DNA from: WLMZ01 sp038227995
GTDB lineage: Bacteria > Actinomycetota > Acidimicrobiia > Acidimicrobiales > Ilumatobacteraceae
Assembly (NCBI GenBank): GCA_038227995.1
Contig: JBBRPP010000018.1
Span: 1 to 64,000, forward strand
DNA length: 64,000 nt
Direction of reading: 5' to 3'
In this document: positions 41,813-50,784 of the stretch, one piece after another
Layout of the letters: each line of letters opens with the position of its first letter
How positions within the stretch are numbered: position 1 is the stretch's first letter
The notes under the pieces: generated by a model
Told to the model about the DNA's origin: nothing
The model's database searches: none
What the model saw: only the letters and a program-made list of their open reading frames with translations
Program-made: the position numbers and the translations under genes

Positions 41813-43096
41813 CTATCGGGGCGTGACGTCGCGGCCTGCGATCACCACGTGGTCGAGCACCGGTGCGCCGGCGGCGAGGCAGATCTCGTCGGGGTGGGGA
41901 CAGTCGACGATGATCAGGTCACCGCGCTTTCCGACGTCCAACGAACCGCATGTCGTCTGCAGGCCCAGGCTGTACGCGGCGTTGAGCGTCGCTCCGACGA
42001 TGACCTCGCTCGGCGTCAGCCGGAACCACGGCGCAGCGGTTGCGAGGGTGCTGAGCAACGAGGTGGCGTGGATCGACGAGCAGTAGTCGGTGGCGATCGC
42101 CACCGGTACGTCGTTGTCGATGAAGAGGCGCGCGTTCGCCCGGCGATCGGTCATGTAGATCAGCTCGGCGATCGGCAGCAGCACCGCGATGCAGTCTGTC
42201 GCTCCGACCTCGTTGATCTCATCGTCGGGGGTGTACGTGAGATGCTCGGCCGAGATCGCGCCGCCGGCAACAGCGGTGCGCCAGCCCTCGGATGGCTTCC
42301 ACGCGTCAGCGTGCACGCGGACGGGCAGACCGAGCTCCACGCTGCGGGCCATCAATCGCAAAGCCTGCGCAGGTGTGAACAGTCCCTCCTCCACCGTGAC
42401 ATCTTGGAACTGGGCGAGGCCCTGGGCGACGGCGGCCGGCAGCATTTCGGCCTCGATCAGATCGGTGTAGGCGTCGGCGCGCTCATCGGCGGGAACGTCG
42501 AGATCCCGGGGCACGACGTGGGCGCCGAGGAACGTCGTCACCAACTGCATCGGCGTGAGCGTTCGCGACTGCGCCAGCAGCTGTAACTGACGCAGCTCTT
42601 GGGCCACGGTCAACCCGTAGCCGGACTTGACCTCCAGCGTCGTCACGCCGCCGGTGAGCACGCGTCGATACGCGATGGCGAGTTTGTCGAGCAGGACCCG
42701 ATCGGTGGCAGCGCGCGTGGCAACCACGCTGCGCCAGATGCCGCCGCCGCGGGCTGCGACCTCGGCCAGACTGGCCCCGCCGAGACGTTCGGCGTACTCG
42801 TCGTGTCGTTCGCCGTCGAAGATCGGATGACTGTGGCATTCGACCAGACCGGGAAGGACCGTTCGACCCGTTGCATCGATGGTCTGCACGCCGTCCTCGC
42901 CGTACGTCGCGAGCACGGCTGACGTGTCGCCGACCGCGACGATGACGCCGTGACGGATTGCGATGGCACCGTCGACGATCGTGTCGAGCCGACCCTGGCT
43001 TGCGCCGCGACGCGCAGCGCCGTCGTCCGCGACGCGGGCCAGCGCAGCCGCATGGATCACGTTGAGGTCTGCGCCTCCTGCGGTGGTCGCGGTCAC
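41813..43096 (-). CDS. hutI: Imidazolonepropionase-like amidohydrolase
   Basis: A 427-residue metal-dependent amidohydrolase matching imidazolonepropionase, which opens the imidazolone ring in histidine breakdown. Metal motif HSHPIF, then TTLEVKSGYGL, FLGAHVVP, HADAWKPSEGW, SAEHLTY and ATDYCSS give the family histidines and aspartate. The usual partners (histidase, urocanase) are absent. Instead it is the last gene of an operon with an M20 amidohydrolase and an acyl-CoA-dehydrogenase-fold protein, so a related imidazolone acid such as imidazolone-acetate may be the true substrate. GTG 43096 overlaps the previous stop (GTGA). Confidence 0.85.
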   Translation of the reverse strand: MTATTAGGADLNVIHAAALARVADDGAARRGASQGRLDTIVDGAIAIRHGVIVAVGDTSAVLATYGEDGVQTIDATGRTVLPGLVECHSHPIFDGERHDEYAERLGGASLAEVAARGGGIWRSVVATRAATDRVLLDKLAIAYRRVLTGGVTTLEVKSGYGLTVAQELRQLQLLAQSRTLTPMQLVTTFLGAHVVPRDLDVPADERADAYTDLIEAEMLPAAVAQGLAQFQDVTVEEGLFTPAQALRLMARSVELGLPVRVHADAWKPSEGWRTAVAGGAISAEHLTYTPDDEINEVGATDCIAVLLPIAELIYMTDRRANARLFIDNDVPVAIATDYCSSIHATSLLSTLATAAPWFRLTPSEVIVGATLNAAYSLGLQTTCGSLDVGKRGDLIIVDCPHPDEICLAAGAPVLDHVVIAGRDVTPR

Positions 43097-44268
43097 GCGC
43101 ACCACTCCCGGATCATCGCCTCGTAGACGTCGACCGCCTGCAGGTACTGGGCTTCGAAGACGTACTCGTCGGGAAAGTTGTAGGGCGGGTCGCCGGGGCC
43201 GAAGTTGACCCCGGGTACGCCGAACTCCTTCAGTGCCACGATGTCGCACCAGAACGGCACGCCTTCGTAGACCGGCGCTGTGCCGGTGACCGAGCGGACG
43301 GCTGCATCGAGTGCGGCGACGATCGGGGCGTGTTCGTCGATCTCGTAGGCATGGCGCGGACCGGACAACCAGTGTTCGCTGAACTCGACGGTCGCATCGA
43401 TCCGCGGATCGACGTCGACACGGAGTCGTTCGATCATCGCCTCGACGGCACGCTTCACGTCGTACGGGTCCTGGCTCGGCAACAGGCGGATGTCGATGCT
43501 GACGGTGCACCGGTCGGGCACCTGGTTGTGCTTGGTGCCGCCCGTGATGGTGCCGATGTTGAGGATCGGACCGCCCGGCAGCAGCGGATGCGGTTCGTAC
43601 GGCAGCTGTGATTCGAGCGCGCGGAGACCGGCGAGGATCGGCTCCATCGTCTCGATCGCGTTCAGCCCGAGGTGCTTGTAGGTCGTGTGGGCCTGTTTGC
43701 CGCGTGTGGTGATGTTCAGATAGGCCGCCCCGCGATGGGCGATGCCGATGGTGTTGCTCGAAGGCTCGCAGTCGATTGCCGCATCACCGACGAACCCGGC
43801 GTTGCACAACGCTCGCGTTCCGACGCCACCTTCGAAGTGACACGACACGCCCTGGAAGACGATGTCGCCTCGCGGGCGGACCCCGCTGCGGGCGATGCGT
43901 CGCACTGCCGCGAACGCAGCTGCCGTGCCGGCCTTCATGTCGGCGATGCCGGCTCCGTAGACGCGGCCGTCCTCGACCGCCGGCGCAAACGGGTCGCGGG
44001 TCCAGTCGTTGCTCAACTCGTAGATGTCGATGTGTCCGTTGAGCACCAACGACTTGCCGCCGCCGGTGCCTTTCAGACGCGCGCCGACGGAAGGCCGGCC
44101 CGGCATCGCATCGACGAGTTGGACCTCGTCACACCCCCACGATGTCAGGAGTTCGGCCATGCGTTCGGCCAACGCCTTCTCGTTGCCCCACACCGAATCG
44201 ATCGAGCACACCTCCATCAACAGCGCGGTGTCGTCGTGAACGACTGTTGCGATGGGTTCAGGAGCCAC
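43093..44268 (-). CDS. M20 family amidohydrolase (ArgE/DapE-like)
   Basis: A 391-residue zinc peptidase-family protein. The metal-site segments are NGHIDIYE, GAGIADMKAGT, the catalytic-base region CHFEGGVGT and DCEPSSN. The lid domain carries GKQAHTTYKHLGLNA, and the C-terminal zinc-site region is GVNFGPGDP. The base region has one glutamate where ArgE-type enzymes often have two, a possible substrate-class marker. It would remove an acyl, formyl or formimino group from an amino acid. GTG 44268 lies one base after the stop of the flavoprotein gene. The imidazolonepropionase-like gene overlaps its end, so the three enzymes form one operon. Confidence 0.84.
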   Translation of the reverse strand: MAPEPIATVVHDDTALLMEVCSIDSVWGNEKALAERMAELLTSWGCDEVQLVDAMPGRPSVGARLKGTGGGKSLVLNGHIDIYELSNDWTRDPFAPAVEDGRVYGAGIADMKAGTAAAFAAVRRIARSGVRPRGDIVFQGVSCHFEGGVGTRALCNAGFVGDAAIDCEPSSNTIGIAHRGAAYLNITTRGKQAHTTYKHLGLNAIETMEPILAGLRALESQLPYEPHPLLPGGPILNIGTITGGTKHNQVPDRCTVSIDIRLLPSQDPYDVKRAVEAMIERLRVDVDPRIDATVEFSEHWLSGPRHAYEIDEHAPIVAALDAAVRSVTGTAPVYEGVPFWCDIVALKEFGVPGVNFGPGDPPYNFPDEYVFEAQYLQAVDVYEAMIREWCA

Positions 44269-44269
44269 G

Positions 44270-45508
44270 TCAGGCGCCGGCGCTCGACTGGTCGAACGGT
44301 GTCGAACCGCCGCGTGCCTTCTTGGCAGAGAAGCCCTTTCCGAGTGCCTTCTCCGCGAGGCGCTGCACATAAAGGTCATCGCGGAAGTGCAGCGTGAACG
44401 TGCGCGCGTCACGCATCATCTGACCCAGCGGATAGCGCTCGTGAGCGGCGCGTGCGCCGACGATGTCGAAGCCCTCGTACGGGATCGAGAGGACGACGTT
44501 CTTGCAGAGGTGCATCGCCCGGATCGCGTCGGCCTCGGCGGCATCGAAGTCGTCGCCGCGGTCCAGTCGATCGGCAGCGGCATACAGGCCACAACGCGCG
44601 GCGTACAACTGGGCGTCCATCCGCCCGAGGCGCACCTTGACAGCCTCCGAGTCCTTGAGGTCGGGGCGGCCGCTGATGTAGTCGGCGATGAAATCGAACG
44701 CGGCCTGTGCCGAACCGAGGTGGTTGGCGGCGTACGCACACGAGAACGTGCGCGGGTCGTTCTCGATCCATCCGCCCGGAGTGCCGACGATGTTGAAGTC
44801 GGGGATGAAGACATCGTTGAACTTGATGCCACTCGAAACGGTCGAGCGCATGCCCAGCATCTGCCAGTCATCGAGGATCTCGACGCCGGGGGAGTCCTTC
44901 TCGACCACCGCGAACAACATCCGCTCGGCGTATGGACCATCACCCGGAACCGCGACCCACACCATCAGGTACTTGGCGATCGCCGAGACGGAGGTGAAGG
45001 CCTTGCGGGCGTTGAGGCGGTAGCCGCCTTCGACCTTGCGCAGCTCACTGTCGAGGTTCTCCGCGCCGTTCTCGTAGATATGGGCCTCCGAGCCCAGCGA
45101 CGCGCAGAACGCACCGGCCACGATGTCGGGCATGAAGTGCTCGCGCTGCTCGGGTGTGGCGTGCCAGGCGATGATGCCCGCAGCGTGGTTGTGGACCTGC
45201 AGCAGTTGCGCGGTGTTCGAGTCCCAGTAGGCGAGGCGTTCGAGGATCCGATACAGACCGCTGAAGTTCTGGGGCAGCCAGTAACCGAAGCCGCCGTGCT
45301 CGGTCGGCACGCAGAGCCGGTTGAGTCCCGCGGCGGTGGCCTCGGCGAAGTTCTCGAACGGGAACGACGATGTCTCGTCGAGGCCGCGCATCCGCTCACG
45401 GAACGCAGGGCCGAGCTCGTCGACGATGGCGAGCAGACGGGCGGTGACTGCTTCGTGAGACTCGGCGCTCGTGGCGTCGGTCTGGCTGGGGGTGTCGAGC
45501 AGTGTCAT
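44270..45508 (-). CDS. Acyl-CoA dehydrogenase-fold flavoprotein
   Basis: A 412-residue protein of the acyl-CoA dehydrogenase / flavin-dependent monooxygenase fold. GGFGYWLPQNFSGLYRILERLAYWDSN, the FAD strand FCASLGSEAHIYENG, FTSVSAIAKYLMVW and LGMRSTVSSGIKFNDVFIP are family blocks. The FTSxxxxA pattern and lack of a clear catalytic glutamate match the monooxygenase-like branch (DszC/HpaA type) as well as dehydrogenases, so hydroxylation of a ring is possible. ATG 45508 has AGGAG 8 bases upstream. It is the first gene of the operon and divergent from a LysR gene. Confidence 0.82.
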   Translation of the reverse strand: MTLLDTPSQTDATSAESHEAVTARLLAIVDELGPAFRERMRGLDETSSFPFENFAEATAAGLNRLCVPTEHGGFGYWLPQNFSGLYRILERLAYWDSNTAQLLQVHNHAAGIIAWHATPEQREHFMPDIVAGAFCASLGSEAHIYENGAENLDSELRKVEGGYRLNARKAFTSVSAIAKYLMVWVAVPGDGPYAERMLFAVVEKDSPGVEILDDWQMLGMRSTVSSGIKFNDVFIPDFNIVGTPGGWIENDPRTFSCAYAANHLGSAQAAFDFIADYISGRPDLKDSEAVKVRLGRMDAQLYAARCGLYAAADRLDRGDDFDAAEADAIRAMHLCKNVVLSIPYEGFDIVGARAAHERYPLGQMMRDARTFTLHFRDDLYVQRLAEKALGKGFSAKKARGGSTPFDQSSAGA

Positions 45509-45634
45509 GGGATGGCTCCTGGCGGTGAATGGCTGGCCGCTGAGGGCTGGCGGCGGGTTCGAGGTGATTGATGAAAACCATAACACCGAGATAAAAACAG
45601 ATGTTCTCTATGTCTTGTGCGCGAAACTGGTGCG
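45509..45634. promoter_or_regulatory. Divergent control region with LysR-type box
   Basis: The gap between the flavoprotein operon and the LysR gene turns AT-rich around 45570-45615. TAACACCGAGATA (45581-45593) fits the T-N11-A rule for LysR sites. TTATGG/TATCTC on the minus strand and CTATGT on the plus strand are weak -10 candidates. Confidence 0.45.
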
Positions 45635-46552
45635 GTGAGCGAGCTCAGTCTGCGTCAGATGCGGTACGTCGTGGCGATGGCCGACAGCGGCTCGATCTCT
45701 TCGGCAGCGCGTGCTCTCGACGTCACGCAGCCGACCCTGTCGAGCAGCCTGCGCGAGGCCGAGCTCTCGTTGGGTGTGACGTTGTTCCTTCGCTCGCGTG
45801 GCCGGCCGTTGGCCCTGACCGCCGAGGGCCGGGTCCTGCTTCCCGAGATCCGCCGGTTGATCGCCCACGCCGACGATGTTGCCCAGCGAGCCCAGGGCCT
45901 TGCCGGGCCGAACACAGGGATGGTGCGAGTCGGTTCCCTGGTGACGATCGCTCCCGTGCTCGTCCCGCCCCTGCTCAGTGCGTTTCGTGTCGATCGCCCC
46001 GACGCCGACGTGTGGGTTACTACAGCCGATCAGCAAGAGCTGCTGCTGGGGTTGCGCACCGGTGATCTGCACATGGCGCTGACCTACGACCTCAACATCG
46101 ACGAGGGCGTCGAGTTCGTCCCGATCGCGCCCGTGCCCCCGAAGCTGTTGCTGAGTTCGTCGCATCCGCTGGCGGGGAAGCGGTCGATCTCGATCAAGGC
46201 GTTGGCCAAGGATCCGTTCGTCCTGCTCGATCTCCCGCTCAGCAGCGACTACTTCCAGGCAGTGTTTCTTGCAGCCGGCGTGAGCATGCGACCGTCGCTG
46301 CGCTGCAGCGATCTCAGCTTCGTCCGGGCGCTCGTTGCGGAGGGAATGGGGTACTCGATCGTGAACCTGGTTCCCGCCAGCCGCGGGGGAGACGATGGGC
46401 TTTCCTATGTCTCGATCGCGGACGACGTGCCGCACCTGCAACTCGGGTTCGCGATGACCGATCATGCGCTGCCGGGCGCGGCGGAAGAGTTCCGGGTGAT
46501 GGCGCGCGCGATGCTGCCGAAGTTGCTGCTGACGCGCGCCAACCGTCGCTGA
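45635..46552 (+). CDS. LysR family transcriptional regulator
   Basis: A 305-residue LysR protein. The N-terminal HTH is LRQMRYVVAMADSGSISSAARALDVTQPTLSSSLREAELSLG, followed by TLFLRSRGRPLALTAEGRVLLPE. An effector domain of two alpha/beta lobes follows (VGSLVTIAPVLVPPLLSAF, then LLLSSSHPLAG). GTG 45635 gives the usual few residues before the HTH; GTG 45617 would add six. It is divergent from the flavoprotein/M20/imidazolonepropionase operon and almost certainly controls it in response to the pathway substrate. Confidence 0.9.
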   Translation: MSELSLRQMRYVVAMADSGSISSAARALDVTQPTLSSSLREAELSLGVTLFLRSRGRPLALTAEGRVLLPEIRRLIAHADDVAQRAQGLAGPNTGMVRVGSLVTIAPVLVPPLLSAFRVDRPDADVWVTTADQQELLLGLRTGDLHMALTYDLNIDEGVEFVPIAPVPPKLLLSSSHPLAGKRSISIKALAKDPFVLLDLPLSSDYFQAVFLAAGVSMRPSLRCSDLSFVRALVAEGMGYSIVNLVPASRGGDDGLSYVSIADDVPHLQLGFAMTDHALPGAAEEFRVMARAMLPKLLLTRANRR

Positions 46553-46587
46553 TCCGAAGGCGTCTGCCGATCGCAATCTCGATGGCT

Positions 46588-46628
46588 CGGGTGTCGATCG
46601 TGTTGTCGGTCCAACCGATCGACACCCG
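46588..46628. terminator. Bidirectional 13-bp stem terminator
   Basis: CGGGTGTCGATCG (46588-46600) pairs with CGATCGACACCCG (46616-46628). A GTTG/CAAC pair continues the stem inside. It lies between the convergent LysR and M20 genes. Confidence 0.75.
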
Positions 46629-46657
46629 ATCGCGACCTGCTCGGCCCGGTGCGATGA

Positions 46658-47848
46658 TCAGTGATCGGTTCGGCCGGGGCCGCACACATCGTCGATCACC
46701 CGACGCAGGAACGTGAGACATGCCCGAAGTTGTTCGGCCCCGACGTACTCGTCGGGCCGGTGGGCGACCGCAATGTCGCCGGGTCCACAAATGACAACCG
46801 GTGCGCCGAGTGCGGCGGCGAATAGACCGCCTTCGGTGCCGTAGCCGATCGGCACGGAGGCGCCGCGGTCCGCAGCGCGCTCGATGACTCGCACCCAATC
46901 GTTGGTGAGGTCGGTGCGCAGCGCGGGGTAGCGGACGGTCTGCTCGACATCGACACTGCCATCGACGCCGCCGAGTGTTGTGCGCTCGCGCTCGACTGCG
47001 GACCAGAGTGGTTCGAGCAACTCGTCGGGATCGTGGTCGACGGTGTGGCGCAGCTCGAACGTCAACTCGCAGTGTGGCGCGAGCACGTTGAGGGCACTGC
47101 CGCCGTAGATCGTGCCGACGTTGACGGTCACCTCGGCGCTTGCCTCACCTGTCGCGTCGCGTGTTGCAGTCGAAAGGTGCGGTGCAGCGACGGCTTCCAG
47201 TGCCGTGATGACGTGCGTTGCGCTGGTGATCGCACTCGGCAGGAACGGCGACAGGCTGGAGTGACCGGCTTCGGCTGTGAAACGCAAGCGATAGGCGACC
47301 TTGCCGAGGTGCGCGTGCCGCGGTCGCATCATGGTCGGCTCGCCGATCAGCACGATGTCCGGTCGCAGGTCCGCATGAGCGGCGACGTGATCGAGCAAAC
47401 CGCGCACACCGACGCAGCCGACCTCTTCGTCGTACGACAAAGCGATGTGGATGGGTCGTGTCAGCGACGCGACATCGAGATCTTCGATCACCGCCAGCAG
47501 ACACGCGACGAAGCCCTTCATGTCGGCCGTGCCGCGACCGACGAGCGTCTCGTTGGCGATGGTCAACACGTACGGCTCAGTCGTCCATCCGGATCCGGCC
47601 GGCACGACATCGGTGTGCCCGGACAGCACGAGGCCGCCGTCCACGTCGGGTCCGAACCTGGCCAGCAGGTTGGCTCGACCCACCGGCCCGTCGATGATGG
47701 TGGCGGTCGCACCGAACAGGTCGAGCCGGTCAGCTATCCATTCGATCAGCGGCCGATTGGGGGTCATGCTCTCGGTCGCCATCGCGACCAGCTGCGTCAA
47801 CGATTCGACGACGCGTTGGTCGAGCTCTGGTGTGGTCGGAGCAGACAT
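46658..47848 (-). CDS. M20 family deacetylase (ArgE-like)
   Basis: A 396-residue zinc-dependent amidohydrolase with SGHTDVVPAG, GRGTADMKGFVACLL, the catalytic pair DEEVGCVG, LIGEPT and a lid domain with EAGHSSL. The C-terminal histidine region is present (GPGDIAVAHRPDEY). This set is closest to acetylornithine deacetylase (ArgE), which produces ornithine for arginine synthesis, but related enzymes act on other N-acyl amino acids. It has a separate transcript from the other M20 gene nearby. No arginine genes are adjacent. A CATACT box ends 8 bases before the ATG. Confidence 0.86.
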   Translation of the reverse strand: MSAPTTPELDQRVVESLTQLVAMATESMTPNRPLIEWIADRLDLFGATATIIDGPVGRANLLARFGPDVDGGLVLSGHTDVVPAGSGWTTEPYVLTIANETLVGRGTADMKGFVACLLAVIEDLDVASLTRPIHIALSYDEEVGCVGVRGLLDHVAAHADLRPDIVLIGEPTMMRPRHAHLGKVAYRLRFTAEAGHSSLSPFLPSAITSATHVITALEAVAAPHLSTATRDATGEASAEVTVNVGTIYGGSALNVLAPHCELTFELRHTVDHDPDELLEPLWSAVERERTTLGGVDGSVDVEQTVRYPALRTDLTNDWVRVIERAADRGASVPIGYGTEGGLFAAALGAPVVICGPGDIAVAHRPDEYVGAEQLRACLTFLRRVIDDVCGPGRTDH

Positions 47849-47904
47849 CGTGACTCAGTATGGCGGTCCGACCGGGCAGCAGACGCGCGAGTCGGGACGA
47901 GGTC

Positions 47905-49164
47905 TCAGCAGTGAGCGGCGAGGGTGTTGTACGGGTCGACGGCCGGACCGCCGCCCGGGTGAATTTCGAAGTGGAGATGATTCACCGTCGTGTCGCCGGT
48001 GTGGCCCACGTAGCCGATCACCTCGCCGGCAGAGACGTGTCGCGACGGCCCTTCCCAGCTGCTGAGGTGGGCATAGTAGTAGTAGTTGCCGTCGTCGCCC
48101 TTGAGCCCCATCGCGTTGCCGCCGAGTGCGTTGGTCTTCATCGTCACGTCACCGGAGACCACGGCGACCAACGGTGTGCCGAAGGGGCTGATCATGTCGA
48201 CGCCCTCATGATGCCGACCGCCGGGACGTGGGTCACCGAAGGTGTGGCCGAACGCGTTCGGCCCGGCGACCGGGCAGATCCATGATCCGCCGACGATCAC
48301 CGCGGGCTGGTGCGGCGCGGGTTGGGTCGTCGTGGGGCCCGGCCCGACGTCGGCGGCTGCGGCCGTCGTGTTCGTTGCGGCGGCATCGGACGGCGAGATC
48401 TGGGCGCTCTGCGTCGAGGAGGCGGACGACGCGCCACCATTGTTCTGCGGTGAGGCGACGACTGGCGTCGCGGCAGCCGCGCTGACGCGGGCGGCGGCCT
48501 TGTCGGCGGCCGCCTTGATCTTGGCCCGCTGGGCGGCGACCTGCTTGTCGTAGGCGGCTTTGACCTCCGCGTCCTTGAGGTTGACTTCCAGCGCCTGAAG
48601 TTGAGCGATCTGGTCGTTCAGCTTCTGCTGGTTCAGCGCGAGCTGGGCTTGAGCAGCGGTGTTCTTCTGCTGCAGCGCATCGAGCTGCTTCTGCTTCGCG
48701 GCCAGGCTCTTCTGCACGGCCTCGTACGTGTCGAGGTTGACGTTGCCGACGCCGATCGCGACATCGGACAGAGCGTCCTTCTGCAGCTGGATCGTGGGGT
48801 CCTCGCCGAGCAGCCCGCCACTGGAACCACCGCCCGACGTGTACCGGTTGACGGCGATCGCGGCCAGACCCTGCTGCAGGGTGCCTGCGGACGCTGAGGT
48901 CGCATCGACGTCGTGTTGCGCAGTGGTGATCTGATCGGCCAGATTCGTCGCTTCGGTGTCGAGTTCGCCCCACGCCTGCGCGGCAGCGTCGGCCTTGGCC
49001 TGGATGCGGAGGATCTCCTTGGCGACCTGATCCGAGGTCTGGCCGGAGCCGGCGCCGGCGTGATCGGCGAGTGGAATCAGGTTCAGGGCGACGAGGGTCA
49101 GACCGACCCAGGTGATGCGTCGCGCAACGCGATGCCCACCGTCCCACCGATGATTCGAACTCAT
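47905..49164 (-). CDS. Secreted M23 peptidase with coiled-coil (EnvC/NlpD-like)
   Basis: A 419-residue exported protein. The N-terminus has a signal segment (ITWVGLTLVALNLIPLADHAGA). Residues about 42-230 form long coiled coils rich in Ala/Gln/Lys, and a Thr/Ala linker follows. The C-terminal LytM domain has HHEGVDMISPFGTPLVAV, YYYYAHLSSWEG and VNHLHFEIHPGG. All zinc and catalytic residues are present, so it should be an active peptidoglycan hydrolase. The coiled-coil plus M23 plan is that of factors acting at the division site or regulated by FtsEX. A TAGCGT box lies 9 bases before the ATG. Confidence 0.88.
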   Translation of the reverse strand: MSSNHRWDGGHRVARRITWVGLTLVALNLIPLADHAGAGSGQTSDQVAKEILRIQAKADAAAQAWGELDTEATNLADQITTAQHDVDATSASAGTLQQGLAAIAVNRYTSGGGSSGGLLGEDPTIQLQKDALSDVAIGVGNVNLDTYEAVQKSLAAKQKQLDALQQKNTAAQAQLALNQQKLNDQIAQLQALEVNLKDAEVKAAYDKQVAAQRAKIKAAADKAAARVSAAAATPVVASPQNNGGASSASSTQSAQISPSDAAATNTTAAAADVGPGPTTTQPAPHQPAVIVGGSWICPVAGPNAFGHTFGDPRPGGRHHEGVDMISPFGTPLVAVVSGDVTMKTNALGGNAMGLKGDDGNYYYYAHLSSWEGPSRHVSAGEVIGYVGHTGDTTVNHLHFEIHPGGGPAVDPYNTLAAHC

Positions 49165-49233
49165 GACCCGACAACGCTACCGACTCGAGCCATAGGTTCG
49201 CTGGTCGGGCTGAACCTCGAGTTGACGGTGACG

Positions 49234-49278
49234 TCGAGACCAGGGCCGCAGAGACGCGCTCGACGGCCCTGGTCTCGA
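49234..49278 (-). terminator. 15-bp perfect stem terminator
   Basis: TCGAGACCAGGGCCG (49234-49248) pairs with CGGCCCTGGTCTCGA (49264-49278) across a 15-base loop. On the minus strand it begins 4 bases after the stop of the Tat-exported protein gene. No T-run follows. Confidence 0.75.
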
Positions 49279-49282
49279 TGGA

Positions 49283-50350
49283 TCAGGCGTAGTAGCCGGT
49301 GACGTCGACGATGAACTCGGTGCTGCCGCCGCCACCTGCGAAGACCTTGACCTGGCGCTTCGCGTCCAGCTTCACGACCGTGCCGTTGGCCAGCGTCGGC
49401 GTTGTCGACGTCCAGTTGATGGTCGACGCCGAGTAGGTGGCGGCATCGCCAGGCGTGACCGCCAGGAACCCGTTGTTGACCGCACCGGAGATGGTCAGGT
49501 TGTAGGTGATGCCGGTCGCGCCGGGAGGCACGATGTCGGCGGCCGTGGTCTTGCCCGTGGTGAGGTCGACACCGTTGGCGGCACTCACGAGGCGGCTGGC
49601 GCCCGACGCGAGCGGGCCACCGAAGTTGGGGAGACGCGAGTCGTAGACGCGGGTCGGATTGATGAGGTACAGCGATCCAGCGGTGTTGCCGCCGCCGAGG
49701 GTGCGCCACAATCCGGGCGTGCCGGCCTTGATGCAGATGTACATCGTCGCGTCCTTGTCGCGGACGATCTCACCGAGCGCGTAGGTGCCGACCGGCGGCG
49801 GACCGACGGCAACGTTGGCCTCCATGAAGAACCGGCCGGTGCCGCCGGCTGCCAGGTCGATGCCCGTGTCGGATTCGGCGTAGACGCCGTAGCCGGACGC
49901 CGCCTTGCCCCACACGGCGTAGGCGCCGGGCCCGGCCGTGGGATTGGCTCGGCCGAGCACGCCGGCGCCGTTGACAACGCCGGCGTAGCCGTACACGCCG
50001 ACGCTTGCGTTCTTCTCCGCGTAGCCGGCGACGGCTGACGGGTAGGCGGACACCGCGAGCTGAGCCGAGTCGGTCACGGTGAAGTAGTTGGTGTTGGTGA
50101 GGCCGGTGGCCGGCGAGTAGTCGAGAACGGTTGCCTGCGCCGCCTGCAGTGGTGTCGCCTGCTTGGTGACGCCGAATAGCAGTGCTTCTCCGTTGGTCGC
50201 GGAGGCGGGGTCGGCTGCGCTGATCGCGGTCGCTGCGACGGCCACGGCGGCAGCGCCACCAGCCAGCGCGAAGAAGCGCCGGCGACTGGTGGTCGTGTCG
50301 GTGAACGTTGTGGTGGGCTGGTCGACGTCGTTGTCGGTTGAGGGGTTCAT
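49283..50350 (-). CDS. Tat-exported surface protein with C-terminal YDSR...VTGYY domain
   Basis: A 355-residue protein. TSRRRFFALAGG (about 21-32) opens a twin-arginine signal. The middle is glycine/alanine-rich with short YGYAG-like repeats (VGVYGYAGVVNGAGVLGRAN). The C-terminal 130 residues are a beta-sandwich module bounded by PTRVYDSR and FIVDVTGYY, shared with the protein at 54945-56369 and with many actinobacterial exported proteins. It probably sits on the cell surface, but no activity is known. AAGGAA precedes the ATG. It is divergent from a small regulator-linked operon across a gap with three dyads. Confidence 0.78.
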   Translation of the reverse strand: MNPSTDNDVDQPTTTFTDTTTSRRRFFALAGGAAAVAVAATAISAADPASATNGEALLFGVTKQATPLQAAQATVLDYSPATGLTNTNYFTVTDSAQLAVSAYPSAVAGYAEKNASVGVYGYAGVVNGAGVLGRANPTAGPGAYAVWGKAASGYGVYAESDTGIDLAAGGTGRFFMEANVAVGPPPVGTYALGEIVRDKDATMYICIKAGTPGLWRTLGGGNTAGSLYLINPTRVYDSRLPNFGGPLASGASRLVSAANGVDLTTGKTTAADIVPPGATGITYNLTISGAVNNGFLAVTPGDAATYSASTINWTSTTPTLANGTVVKLDAKRQVKVFAGGGGSTEFIVDVTGYYA

Positions 50351-50431
50351 CGTGGTTCCTTGGTATGGCGATCGCTGCGGCGCAGCGACGGTTTCGATGA
50401 GTCACGATCGCATCGAGACGAGATGTCCGAC

Positions 50432-50544
50432 ATGAGCACGAAGTACTCATCGCGACGGCCGTCGACTACCCATTGCCACGTTCGCATCAGGCGTCGGCAC
50501 GCATGAGCATCAGCGCTCGCGGCGAATGAGCATGCGGTGCTCAC
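50432..50544. promoter_or_regulatory. Three related dyads in a divergent promoter region
   Basis: Site 1 (50432-50450) ATGAGCACGAAGTACTCAT and site 3 (50526-50544) ATGAGCATGCGGTGCTCAC share the form TGAGCAY-N3-GTRCTCA. Site 2 near 50503-50520 (ATGAGCATCAGCGCTC) is a degenerate copy 23 bases from site 3. They lie between the exported protein gene and the operon leading to the LAL regulator. Confidence 0.65.
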
Positions 50545-50616
50545 GACGCGCGCTCCGGGCCGTGGTCCTCTTGAGAGACACCAACACGTCTCATCACGAT
50601 CAACGGAGCACCCGTC

Positions 50617-50784
50617 ATGAATGCCAACTCGAATGCAGCCCACGAAACCACCCGTTTCCGAACCGCCATCTCTCATCTCGCCGCCGGCGCGGCAATGCTC
50701 ATCGTCGGGACGCCCGCACGCGGTCGAGCGACATCGTCGTGCCGTGATCCGTGGTCGCCCGTACGCACGAGAGCCGGCATGTGA
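50617..50784 (+). CDS. Small ORF (55 aa) upstream of hypothetical gene
   Basis: ATG 50617 follows CGGAG at 8 bases. The 55-residue product has a short hydrophobic stretch (AISHLAAGAAMLIVGTP) and one cysteine. Its TGA overlaps the next ATG by one base (TGATG), an arrangement that often couples translation. It could be a leader peptide, a small membrane protein or chance. The start signals and coupling are the support. The composition is not distinctive. Confidence 0.35.
   Translation: MNANSNAAHETTRFRTAISHLAAGAAMLIVGTPARGRATSSCRDPWSPVRTRAGM

Noticed and set aside
41813..45508. Classical histidine utilisation (hut) operon
   Set aside because: Only an imidazolonepropionase-like gene is present. 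Histidase, urocanase and formiminoglutamate genes are missing from the neighbourhood.
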